This document shows, one piece after another, positions 1-6,472 of a stretch of DNA of 12,226 nt. The DNA lies in assembly GCA_964535295.1 (NCBI GenBank), contig CAZHUW010000102.1, forward strand, positions 1 to 12,226, read 5' to 3'. This DNA is from SB21 sp964535295 (GTDB lineage: Bacteria > CLD3 > SB21). The stretch's first letter is position 1. Each line of letters begins with the position of its first letter. The notes under the pieces were generated by a model. It had not been told where the DNA came from and made no database searches. It saw nothing but the letters and a program-made list of their open reading frames with translations. Both the position numbers and the translations under genes were made by a program.

Positions 1-910
1 TACCCCGCGGCAGATCGCGTTGCGGATCCTTGCATTCTTCGGCAGTTGTAGATATCGCGTCAAAGCCGATGTAGGCAAAGAACACGGCCGACACCCCTTT
101 TAGAACGCCGGAAACGCCGTTAGGCGCAAAAGGCGACCAGTTATCCGGATTCACATAAAAAAATCCGACGGCGATGACGAGAAAAATGATCCCGAGTTTG
201 ATCCCGACCATAATATTACTCGCATTCCGAGATTCACGAATTCCTATATAGATCAGATATGAGATCAATAAAGTTATCATCAGAGCAGGTACATCGGCTA
301 CGATACGAATGGATCCCAGAAGAGGCGCTTTCTCCCATGCATGATAGGCATTGACCAGCGCCGACGGCATATCGGCCAACACCTGTCCTTGCGACAGCAT
401 CTGCACTACCTGCTCATGCCCCCGGAGCGCGCTAAGAAAATCCATGGTCACGTATTCCGGCAGCACAAGGCCGATACCGGAGAGAAAACCCGTAAAGTAA
501 TCCGACCAGGATATCGCCACGGCGATATTGCCGATCGCATATTCCATGAGAAGGTCCCATCCGATGATCCATGCGATCAATTCTCCGAACGATGCGTAGG
601 CGTAGGTATAGGCGCTGCCGGCAACGGGAATCATCGATGCAAATTCCGCATAACACATGGCCGAAAAACCGCATGCGATCGCCGTGAAAATAAAAAGCAC
701 GGAAACTGCCGGACCGCCGCTGGCGGAAGCATTGCCGATCGTACTGAAAATTCCTGCACCCACCACAGCCGCAATACCGAATGCCGTCAGATCGCGCACG
801 GTCAGCGTACGGTTAAGTTTAGCGCCGTGGCCGCCTTCGAGTAATCCCTTTTCCGATTCGTCCAGAATATGCTGCACCGATTTAGTGCGGAATAATTGTT
901 TGATCATCAT
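1..910 (-). CDS. APC-superfamily amino acid permease, CAT type (partial, C-terminus beyond window)
   Basis: Inner-membrane amino acid transporter of the APC superfamily, cationic amino acid transporter (CAT) branch. Translating the minus strand from the ATG at 910 gives 303 residues with no stop before the edge. Visible landmarks are a cytosolic N-terminus ending in LTVRDLTAFGIAAVVG, the TM1 substrate-binding motif GAGIF (residues 51-55), YAEF followed by P-x-x-GSAYTYAY in TM3 (about 87-105), a WIIGWDLLMEYA helix, and the TM6 signature FFAYIGFDAISTTAEE followed by DPQRDLPRG (277-303). Relatives run to roughly 450-500 residues, so about a third is missing. ATG ATG occurs at 910 and 907; either could be the start, with only a weak GGA-rich stretch upstream. 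A 223-bp gap with an inverted repeat separates it from the upstream gene, so it probably has its own promoter. The exact substrate cannot be read from the sequence. Confidence 0.93.
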   Translation of the reverse strand, partial: MMIKQLFRTKSVQHILDESEKGLLEGGHGAKLNRTLTVRDLTAFGIAAVVGAGIFSTIGNASASGGPAVSVLFIFTAIACGFSAMCYAEFASMIPVAGSAYTYAYASFGELIAWIIGWDLLMEYAIGNIAVAISWSDYFTGFLSGIGLVLPEYVTMDFLSALRGHEQVVQMLSQGQVLADMPSALVNAYHAWEKAPLLGSIRIVADVPALMITLLISYLIYIGIRESRNASNIMVGIKLGIIFLVIAVGFFYVNPDNWSPFAPNGVSGVLKGVSAVFFAYIGFDAISTTAEECKDPQRDLPRG

Positions 911-1059
911 GGATCCGTTCCGTATTGGGTTTAAGTAAAGCTGAGCTTTTGCAAAATCTATATAGGAAATTGAATGTGATTAAAAAGGGTTGATAGGTCG
1001 GCAAAAAGTTTAAGTAATTCGCCGTTTTATAGCAAGCAATTATTAGGAGCAGCCCGGAA

Positions 1060-1094
1060 CAGGAGAATGGTAACGAATGGTCTCCATTCTCCTG
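1060..1094. repeat. Perfect 11-bp inverted repeat, possible weak terminator
   Basis: CAGGAGAATGG at 1060-1070 is followed, after a 13-nt loop, by its exact reverse complement CCATTCTCCTG at 1084-1094. The loop contains a second GAATGG (1075-1080) that could pair instead with CCATTC at 1084-1089, so two alternative hairpins exist. It lies 40 bp downstream of the stop of the minus-strand gene at 1134-1646, where a terminator would be expected. Neither flank carries a T-run, so intrinsic termination is doubtful. An mRNA-stabilising 3' hairpin or an operator are alternatives. The rest of the gap 911-1133 shows no gene. On the minus strand an AT-rich stretch with TATAGATTTT (about 955-964) is a weak promoter candidate for the permease. 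Confidence 0.55.
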
Positions 1095-1133
1095 CACTCG
1101 AACTGACGGAATACATTTACAAATGAACCGGTC

Positions 1134-1646
1134 TTAGAAGGTCACGCGCAGATTTGCGCCGGGACGGCCGTTATTCATCATCGTCATACCAATATCAAAG
1201 CCCTGAGCCTTGTTGTGATTGCGTACACAATTACGCGCGTCGAACAACTGCCAAATATAAATCCCAAGACCTGCCACCGCCGCCGTGGCCACTGCGGCAA
1301 CTTCGCCATTGCTCAATTTCTTGATCTTGGTGGTGCGAACTTCATAATTGTCTCCTTCTACATCGGTGACGGTAACCTTACGCTCTGCGGCTATTCCGGT
1401 GACCACACCGGCGCAAATGGCTTCGGTAAACGCGATACCGATTCCCCGCCAGGTCCTGCCGGCATAGATCTGGCCAAACCCGGGCGCGCCTAACGAAAGT
1501 ATGACCCCCAGACGCTCGTCTTTTTGGATTTTCTGCTGGGCGGCAACGTTCTCATAGGCAAATAGATTTAATAATATGGCTGTCAAACATAACGTCAAGA
1601 TATGAACCGGACGAACAACGGCTTTTTTTTCATGAACTTTTTGCAT
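1134..1646 (-). CDS. Small DUF5683-like membrane protein with N-terminal export signal
   Basis: Protein of 170 aa. The N-terminus has basic residues (KK, R) followed by a hydrophobic stretch (about 16-32) ending in AYENVAAQQ, which reads as a signal peptide cleaved after VAA. Next comes LGVILSLGAPGFGQIYAGR (about 46-64) and a hydrophobic helix; this P-G-x-GQ-x-Y-x-G pattern is what DUF5683 and similar small membrane proteins show. A further hydrophobic segment (about 114-132) leads into QLFDARNCVRNHN. The C-terminus ends in GANLRVTF, a terminal aromatic that could be an outer-membrane beta-signal. The start at 1646 is supported by GGAG (1656-1659 on the complement) 9 nt upstream. It lies 84 bp downstream of the nitroreductase-like gene on the same strand, so it may be co-transcribed. 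The biochemical role is unknown; the family call rests on one short motif region and the overall shape. Confidence 0.75.
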   Translation of the reverse strand: MQKVHEKKAVVRPVHILTLCLTAILLNLFAYENVAAQQKIQKDERLGVILSLGAPGFGQIYAGRTWRGIGIAFTEAICAGVVTGIAAERKVTVTDVEGDNYEVRTTKIKKLSNGEVAAVATAAVAGLGIYIWQLFDARNCVRNHNKAQGFDIGMTMMNNGRPGANLRVTF

Positions 1647-1730
1647 AAACGAATTCTCCGTTTTTTAATTGTGAATTGATGCACTTACTACGTTTAATCC
1701 TTGTGAGAGTTCCACAACTCCTGTTGCGGT

Positions 1731-2936
1731 TTAATTTTTATTATCGATCAGTTCCATGACATCCCGGCGGGGACTGTGTTCAATTTTGTTCTCTGAAGTG
1801 CCGACCCTGAACAGCATTTGTACGGTTTGTCCGTTCCTGACAAATTGCTCCGTTACTTTTTTATAGAGTTCTTTCATTTCAGGATATTCTTCCGTTATCT
1901 GCATCGTCGGCTGCATACTCAATCCCATAGCGGTTCCGGTCAACTGGATACGGCTGTACAGCCGGCCAACTTTTACCTGCGTCGCCCGGTCGTTCTTATC
2001 GGAGAAGATCATGACATAAGCCGGGGTCTTTTCAATTCGCACACTCTCCGCTTCCCGCCATATTTTTCCTTCTTGTTCCAGTGAAGGCGGGAAGAGCGTT
2101 GCGCCGGACTCGATTAAGAACTGCTTTACCCAGCTGAATCCCTGGGAGGACATCGTAAGGCCGTTGCGGTATTTATTTTTCTGATATTCATTAAACCGCA
2201 GGACCACATGCGATTCATTCATGGTTGCCTGAAGCCGGGACTCAATATCCACACCTTTTACGGCCAGATCTTTCAACTGCGATAATTCATCGGAATCCTG
2301 AAAAACAATTACGCCGATGCTGTCAAAATCGTTCAGTGTGGTCAACCGGTCGATCTGTTCTTTTGATAATGGTTTCGGCAGATACGGCGTCCGGGTTGTC
2401 ACTCTTTCGAAAATAAAACCGTAAACCGGGTTCTCTTCCGATTTGGATGGGATCAATGTGATATCAGCCGTGGGTGTCTTGTGAATTTCATCGTCGGATG
2501 GCGACGATCCGAATTCCCCTGCCGGAAATAATTCAATATCCGCGGCATAACCCAGTTTACCGGCAGCAATATCGATTAACTCGATGAACGTGCCCTGGCT
2601 AATGACGGATTGGCGATGTAGCGGATCGGTTGCAGGAAGCAGCCTTTTTTCATCAAGGAAAAGTTTGAACTTCATTTTGTCACTTGAGTCCAGAACAACT
2701 CTCCACGACTGCATATTATGTGCGTTAGGCGCCAGAAGACCGTGGGAAATGACTTTGATCCTGGGATCATCAAATTTCTTATGGTATTCCGGACTCCATG
2801 GTTCCAGATATTCTTTTGACAGGAAACTACCGTGTGCGAGGAACAGCGCGATAACTGAAAGCAGAATCAGGCTAAAGATCGATACGACAGAGATCTTCAG
2901 TAGTTTTTTAAAAAAATTACCGGGTTGGTCAGCCAT
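1731..2936 (-). CDS. Acg-like nitroreductase-family protein with N-terminal membrane anchor
   Basis: Protein of 401 aa that looks like a divergent member of the nitroreductase superfamily, Acg branch (named for mycobacterial Acg/Rv2032). The diagnostic pieces are APNAHNMQSWRVVLD (about 69-83), FLDEKRLLPATDPLHRQ (about 92-108), an S-x-G-x-x-x-E helix start, GRLYSRIQLTGTAMGLSMQP (about 325-344) and the C-terminal MLFRVGTSE with SPRRDVMELI. Family members bind FMN or a related flavin between two halves of a pseudo-dimer, and the reaction is often undefined. Unlike plain cytosolic members it has a clear transmembrane helix at about 14-34, preceded by KK, so the catalytic part should face the periplasm or be a lipid-side domain. 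AGGAG (complement of 2943-2947) sits 6 nt before the ATG, fixing the start. The GIY-YIG gene ends 49 bp upstream on the same strand, suggesting an operon. Confidence 0.85.
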   Translation of the reverse strand: MADQPGNFFKKLLKISVVSIFSLILLSVIALFLAHGSFLSKEYLEPWSPEYHKKFDDPRIKVISHGLLAPNAHNMQSWRVVLDSSDKMKFKLFLDEKRLLPATDPLHRQSVISQGTFIELIDIAAGKLGYAADIELFPAGEFGSSPSDDEIHKTPTADITLIPSKSEENPVYGFIFERVTTRTPYLPKPLSKEQIDRLTTLNDFDSIGVIVFQDSDELSQLKDLAVKGVDIESRLQATMNESHVVLRFNEYQKNKYRNGLTMSSQGFSWVKQFLIESGATLFPPSLEQEGKIWREAESVRIEKTPAYVMIFSDKNDRATQVKVGRLYSRIQLTGTAMGLSMQPTMQITEEYPEMKELYKKVTEQFVRNGQTVQMLFRVGTSENKIEHSPRRDVMELIDNKN

Positions 2937-2985
2937 CAGTATCTCCTGTTTTTAGTTTTTCATATCAAAGAATTGAGGCTCGAAA

Positions 2986-3339
2986 TTACTTCTGTTTGTG
3001 GTATCCGTTCGGGCCGTATGGTTGAAGTTTTTCAAGCCACATTTCTTCAAGCAGTTTCAAATCGTCCGTATAATCGTACGTCAAATCGTCTTTTGGTTCG
3101 AGCCGGTCCAAAACATCGAGACTGAAATTGGCCTCACCGCTATTGGTAAAATCGTTCTGCAATTCCCGATTTATAAAAGTACCGGTCTTGAGTTGCAGTT
3201 TGGCGCTATTAAATACCGCATTGAGATTTTTACTGTTGCCGATAAATATTTTGCCGTTTGAAAGATTTTTGATCTGATAAATTCCCATCGGCTGAATGGT
3301 TTGCTTGTATTGCCTTTTTATTTCTTTTTTGTTGAGCAT
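2986..3339 (-). CDS. Small GIY-YIG family protein, probably catalytically degenerate
   Basis: Protein of 117 aa consisting of essentially one GIY-YIG domain. MGIYQIKNLSNGKIFIGNSK (residues 18-37) contains the GIY half and an FIG in place of YIG. It is followed by a helix with LQLKTGTFINRELQNDF and then NFSLDVLDRLE, LEEMWLEKLQPYGPNGYH. This matches the family of short stand-alone GIY-YIG proteins with an N-terminal K-x-Y-K-x-T lead-in, which supports the start at 3339 although no Shine-Dalgarno is visible. GIY-YIG nucleases use an Arg a few residues after the YIG strand; here that stretch reads KNLNAVFNSAK with no Arg, so nuclease activity is doubtful. That is inference from a mental alignment. 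It is first in the minus-strand cluster, 49 bp before the nitroreductase-like gene. It carries no other DNA-binding domain. Confidence 0.85.
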   Translation of the reverse strand: MLNKKEIKRQYKQTIQPMGIYQIKNLSNGKIFIGNSKNLNAVFNSAKLQLKTGTFINRELQNDFTNSGEANFSLDVLDRLEPKDDLTYDYTDDLKLLEEMWLEKLQPYGPNGYHKQK

Positions 3340-3350
3340 GCGGCCAGATT

Positions 3351-3382
3351 CGGTTACTTGCTTATCCGGTTAGGTTGCTTAT
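3351..3382. repeat. Imperfect tandem direct repeat in the divergent control region
   Basis: CGGTTACTTGCTTAT (3351-3365) is followed by CGGTTAGGTTGCTTAT (3367-3382), two near-identical units about 16 bp apart. They lie in the 145-bp region between the divergent GIY-YIG and CHAT genes, in the presumed leader of the minus-strand cluster. A tandem pair spaced about one and a half helical turns could be a regulator-binding site, but two short units can also arise by chance slippage. Confidence 0.45.
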
Positions 3383-3391
3383 GTTATAACT

Positions 3392-3397
3392 ATTATA
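3392..3397 (-). promoter_or_regulatory. Candidate -10 box (TATAAT) for the minus-strand cluster
   Basis: The complement of 3392-3397 is a perfect TATAAT, 53 bp before the start codon of the GIY-YIG gene. The hexamer 17 bp upstream (TTAATT, complement of 3415-3420) matches the sigma-70 -35 consensus at only three of six positions. An 8-bp palindrome GTTATAAC (3383-3390) sits at the expected start of transcription. AT-rich DNA makes a chance match quite possible. Confidence 0.35.
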
Positions 3398-3422
3398 CTG
3401 TTCGTTCAAGTCATAATTAAAA

Positions 3423-3454
3423 TTTGCTGATTCCGCCAATTCTGTTTATATTTG
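3423..3454 (+). promoter_or_regulatory. Bacteroidetes-type promoter for the CHAT operon
   Basis: TTTG at 3423-3426 and TATATTTG at 3447-3454 match the -33 (TTTG) and -7 (TAnnTTTG) elements described for the Bacteroidetes primary sigma factor, with a 20-nt spacer close to the usual 19-21. Transcription would start near 3460, giving a short leader of about 25 nt before the ATG at 3485. The -7 element overlaps an in-frame TTG at 3452, which argues against that TTG as the start codon. No Shine-Dalgarno is visible in the leader, again as expected for this group. Confidence 0.65.
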
Positions 3455-3484
3455 TCCGGTTCCACGACAACAAACATAAGAATT

Positions 3485-6457
3485 ATGAAAAGAATATTTT
3501 CATCCATTTTGGTATGGATTTTTTTTGCACCTCTCGCTTTAATTGAGGCGCAGGAATCTTCGGCGCTTCTCGCACAAAGAGCCGATTCGTTGTTCAAATC
3601 CGGCGTCGACTTCTTCCAGAAAAAACAAATTGAATCCGCGGCGGGAGAATGGAAAAAGGCTTTGGAGATCTTCACAGGCTTAAATGAAAAGAAGGCCGCT
3701 CTCCGGCTTTACGGGAATCTCGCCCTTACAGCCAAGATCCTCAATCAAAACGAATCTTACCGGAATTATCTTCAGAAACAGATCGAACTGAGCCTGGAAC
3801 TTAAGGATCAAAAGACCCAGGCCGGCGCTTTATCTGCCCTTGGCGCGCTTGATCTGCAATTTAATCAATATGCCTCCGCTGAGTCCTCCCTTGTCAGGGC
3901 GTTGGAAATTCAAAGGTCCGCCGGTGAGAAAAAAGACGAAGCGCAGACACTCAGCCGGCTTGGACTGTTATATCAAGCCAATGCGGACTATCCGAACAGC
4001 CTTGATCGGTTCATTCAGGCCGCCTCGATCCGCGATCATCTCAAAGATCGGATGGAACTTTCCAATGACTGGCTCGGCATCGGAACCGCTTACCGGAGTA
4101 TGAGCCAATACGATTCCGCCATGACCTATTACCGGCGCGCGCTTGCTCTCAAAGATTCCGTCAAGGACATACCGGGAAAAGCCAATACGCTGACGCAAAT
4201 TGGAATTGTTTTTGATTATCTCGGGAAAACCAATCTGGCAGAACAATTCTATCGTGAAAGCTACGAACTCAACCGCGCGCTGAAGAACGAAAAAGGCATG
4301 GCCGACAACGCGACCAATCTGGGCGTATTGAATCACAATAACGGCCGGTACCAGGAAGCGATCGATGCATACAAAGAAGCGCTGGCGGTTTACAATAAAT
4401 ACGGGCTGAAACGAAGCGCGGCCAAGATACTCGCCAATACGGCCGTTGTGTACCGCGACCTCAACGACGACGACGAAGCGCTGAAATATTTACTCCAGGC
4501 CGTAGCGATAGAAAAAGAGATCGCAGACAAACAAGGCCTTGCTTCGCATTACGGGATCATCGGATCGATCTATTACAAACGCGCCGATTATTTCCGCGCG
4601 ACGGATTTTATCCATCAGTCGATCGCGATCAAACGCGAGATCGGCGATAAGCGCGGCGAATCAAATGACCTGATCAGCCTTGGCGCCATCCTGCTTCAAG
4701 ATGTGAACGAAGAATCTGCGGTCATGGACCAAAGCCAAGCATTGAGTATTCTCGATTATTTTCAGCAGGCGCTGGTGATCAAGCGCCAGATCGGCGACAT
4801 CTACGGACAGGTCACCGCGCTGACCTATCTCGGGCAGACGTACCGCATTATGAAGGATTTTGCCAAAGCCAAAGAACATTACCTGCTGGCCTATGACATG
4901 GCCGTCTCCAAAAAGGCCTCCACTCTAAAATGGCAGATCAAATACGGTCTTGCAAAAACCTATCAACGCGACGGCCAGCTCGATGAAGCAAAAAGAAATT
5001 TTGAAGAAGCCCTGCTGATCATCGAGGATCAGCGCACGCAGCTCGGGTCGGAAGAATTCCGCACCGGTTTCTTCCAGGACAAGATCTACGTCTACGCGGA
5101 TCTGATCGAAACCCTGGTTAACCAGAACGATCTTGCAGAAGCTTTTCACGTCGTGGAAAGATCCAAGTCGCGATCCTTCCTCGATCTGCTGGGAACCAAA
5201 GCGCTGGAAACAGCGCGCAGGGAAAATTCCGATGTCGCACGTCTTGACTCCATCGACAAACGCATGGCTATTCTTGAAGAAAGCTTTAAAGACCGTTCTT
5301 TGAATGAAACTCAACTTGCTGGTTATTTGACCGAAAGTGAAGAACTCACGGATCTGAGAAAGCAATTGCTTGCAACGATCAAAAAAAACAATGAAGAATT
5401 ATCGTCTCTATTATCCGTGTCGCCGCTCAAGCTGAGCGAAACGCAGGCCATGCTGGATAAAGATGTGACCATGCTTGAATACTATGTCACGCCGAAATTC
5501 TATCTGATATTTGTCATTTCAAAAACCGGCATTGAATGCGTAAAGAAAGAAATTCCGGGAATAAAATTGTACCGTATGCTGCTGGATTTCCGCAACGATC
5601 TTCTCACAGTCGATAAACCGAATTACAAAAAATCCTCACAAAACCTGTATGAACTTCTTATTGCCCCGGCGCTTGCGCATATCAAAACGGAACGCCTGAT
5701 CGTCGTGCCTTACGGTAAACTACACTACATCCCTTTTTCCGCTCTCATGAGCGAAAAAGAAGAATTCCTGATCGATCAATACAGTTTATCGTATTTGCCC
5801 AGCGCCAGCCTGATGAAATTCATTTTGAAGAAACGTAAGGCCGTCCCGTCATCTGCCCAGTCACTCAACTTACTGGCATTTGGAAACCCGGTGGTGCCCA
5901 ATATGAGCCCGCTGGCGTCTGCCGAATCCGAGGTAAAATTCATCGGCGGACTTTTCGGCGAAAATAATATTTTCCTTAGAGGAAATGCGACCGAAAGCGT
6001 GATGAAAAAGGAAATCGCCCATTCTGAGATACTGCATTTTGCCTGTCACGGCGTATTTGATCTCGATAACCCTTCGAAATCGGGAATTTTCCTCACGCAG
6101 GATACGCAAAACGACGGAAAGGTTTTGGTGGACGAGATATTTTCACTTAAGCTCGACCGTGCCCAGCTCGTTGTATTATCCGCATGTGAAACGGGATTAT
6201 CCAGAGTTACGCAGGGCGACGAGCTGATCGGACTCACGCGCGCATTCATCTACGCCGGCACGCCCGCGCTCATCTCGAGTTTGTGGCAGGTCAGCGATGC
6301 TTCGACGGAATTTCTGATCAAAGGATTTTATGAACAGTTCCGGTCGCTGCGCAAATCCGACGCGCTGCGCCAGGCTCAGCTCAAACTTAAAGCACAGCCG
6401 GAATTCGCGCATCCCTATTTCTGGAGCAGTTTCGGCCTTGTCGGTGATTGGAAATAG
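3485..6457 (+). CDS. Exported TPR-CHAT (caspase/separase-like) protease
   Basis: Protein of 990 aa. MKRIFSSILVWIFFAPLALI followed by EAQES reads as a signal peptide, so the protein should leave the cytoplasm. From about 36 to 518 there are twelve TPR units, mostly at a strict 40-residue period (starts near 75, 115, 156, 196, 236, 276, 316, 356, 396, 446, 487), with about 10 extra residues in the tenth. A helical linker with the FRTGFFQDKIYVYADLI and ERSKSRSFLDLLG signatures (about 525-571) leads into the CHAT domain (about 660-990). The catalytic pair is intact: His855 in HFACHG and Cys901 in LSACETG. CHAT domains are clan CD cysteine proteases found, for example, in separase and in the Csx29 protease of type III-E CRISPR; the substrate here is unknown. 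I chose the ATG at 3485 over the in-frame TTG at 3452 because the TTG lies in the promoter and would bury the signal peptide. First gene of an operon, 15 bp before the next. Confidence 0.93.
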   Translation: MKRIFSSILVWIFFAPLALIEAQESSALLAQRADSLFKSGVDFFQKKQIESAAGEWKKALEIFTGLNEKKAALRLYGNLALTAKILNQNESYRNYLQKQIELSLELKDQKTQAGALSALGALDLQFNQYASAESSLVRALEIQRSAGEKKDEAQTLSRLGLLYQANADYPNSLDRFIQAASIRDHLKDRMELSNDWLGIGTAYRSMSQYDSAMTYYRRALALKDSVKDIPGKANTLTQIGIVFDYLGKTNLAEQFYRESYELNRALKNEKGMADNATNLGVLNHNNGRYQEAIDAYKEALAVYNKYGLKRSAAKILANTAVVYRDLNDDDEALKYLLQAVAIEKEIADKQGLASHYGIIGSIYYKRADYFRATDFIHQSIAIKREIGDKRGESNDLISLGAILLQDVNEESAVMDQSQALSILDYFQQALVIKRQIGDIYGQVTALTYLGQTYRIMKDFAKAKEHYLLAYDMAVSKKASTLKWQIKYGLAKTYQRDGQLDEAKRNFEEALLIIEDQRTQLGSEEFRTGFFQDKIYVYADLIETLVNQNDLAEAFHVVERSKSRSFLDLLGTKALETARRENSDVARLDSIDKRMAILEESFKDRSLNETQLAGYLTESEELTDLRKQLLATIKKNNEELSSLLSVSPLKLSETQAMLDKDVTMLEYYVTPKFYLIFVISKTGIECVKKEIPGIKLYRMLLDFRNDLLTVDKPNYKKSSQNLYELLIAPALAHIKTERLIVVPYGKLHYIPFSALMSEKEEFLIDQYSLSYLPSASLMKFILKKRKAVPSSAQSLNLLAFGNPVVPNMSPLASAESEVKFIGGLFGENNIFLRGNATESVMKKEIAHSEILHFACHGVFDLDNPSKSGIFLTQDTQNDGKVLVDEIFSLKLDRAQLVVLSACETGLSRVTQGDELIGLTRAFIYAGTPALISSLWQVSDASTEFLIKGFYEQFRSLRKSDALRQAQLKLKAQPEFAHPYFWSSFGLVGDWK

Positions 6458-6472
6458 AGGTTAAAATATATT

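Noticed and set aside
341..938. Plus-strand open frames (341-844, 657-938) opposite the permease
   Set aside because: They are antisense to the clear APC permease, and their translations are low-complexity His/Arg-rich without family features.
882..1097. 71-aa minus-strand frame with hydrophobic start
   Set aside because: It overlaps the start of the permease in another frame and begins inside the inverted repeat, with no ribosome site or recognisable protein feature.
1699..1720. Short inverted repeat TTGTG…CACAA between the nitroreductase-like and DUF5683-like genes
   Set aside because: Only about five base pairs; expected by chance.
3452..3484. Upstream TTG start adding 11 residues to the CHAT protein
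   Set aside because: The TTG is part of the TAnnTTTG promoter element, and the extension would place polar residues before a good signal peptide.
3485..6457. CRISPR type III-E (Craspase) or gasdermin-type defence association of the CHAT protease
   Set aside because: There is no CRISPR array, cas gene or small gasdermin-like gene in the window, and the protease carries an export signal.
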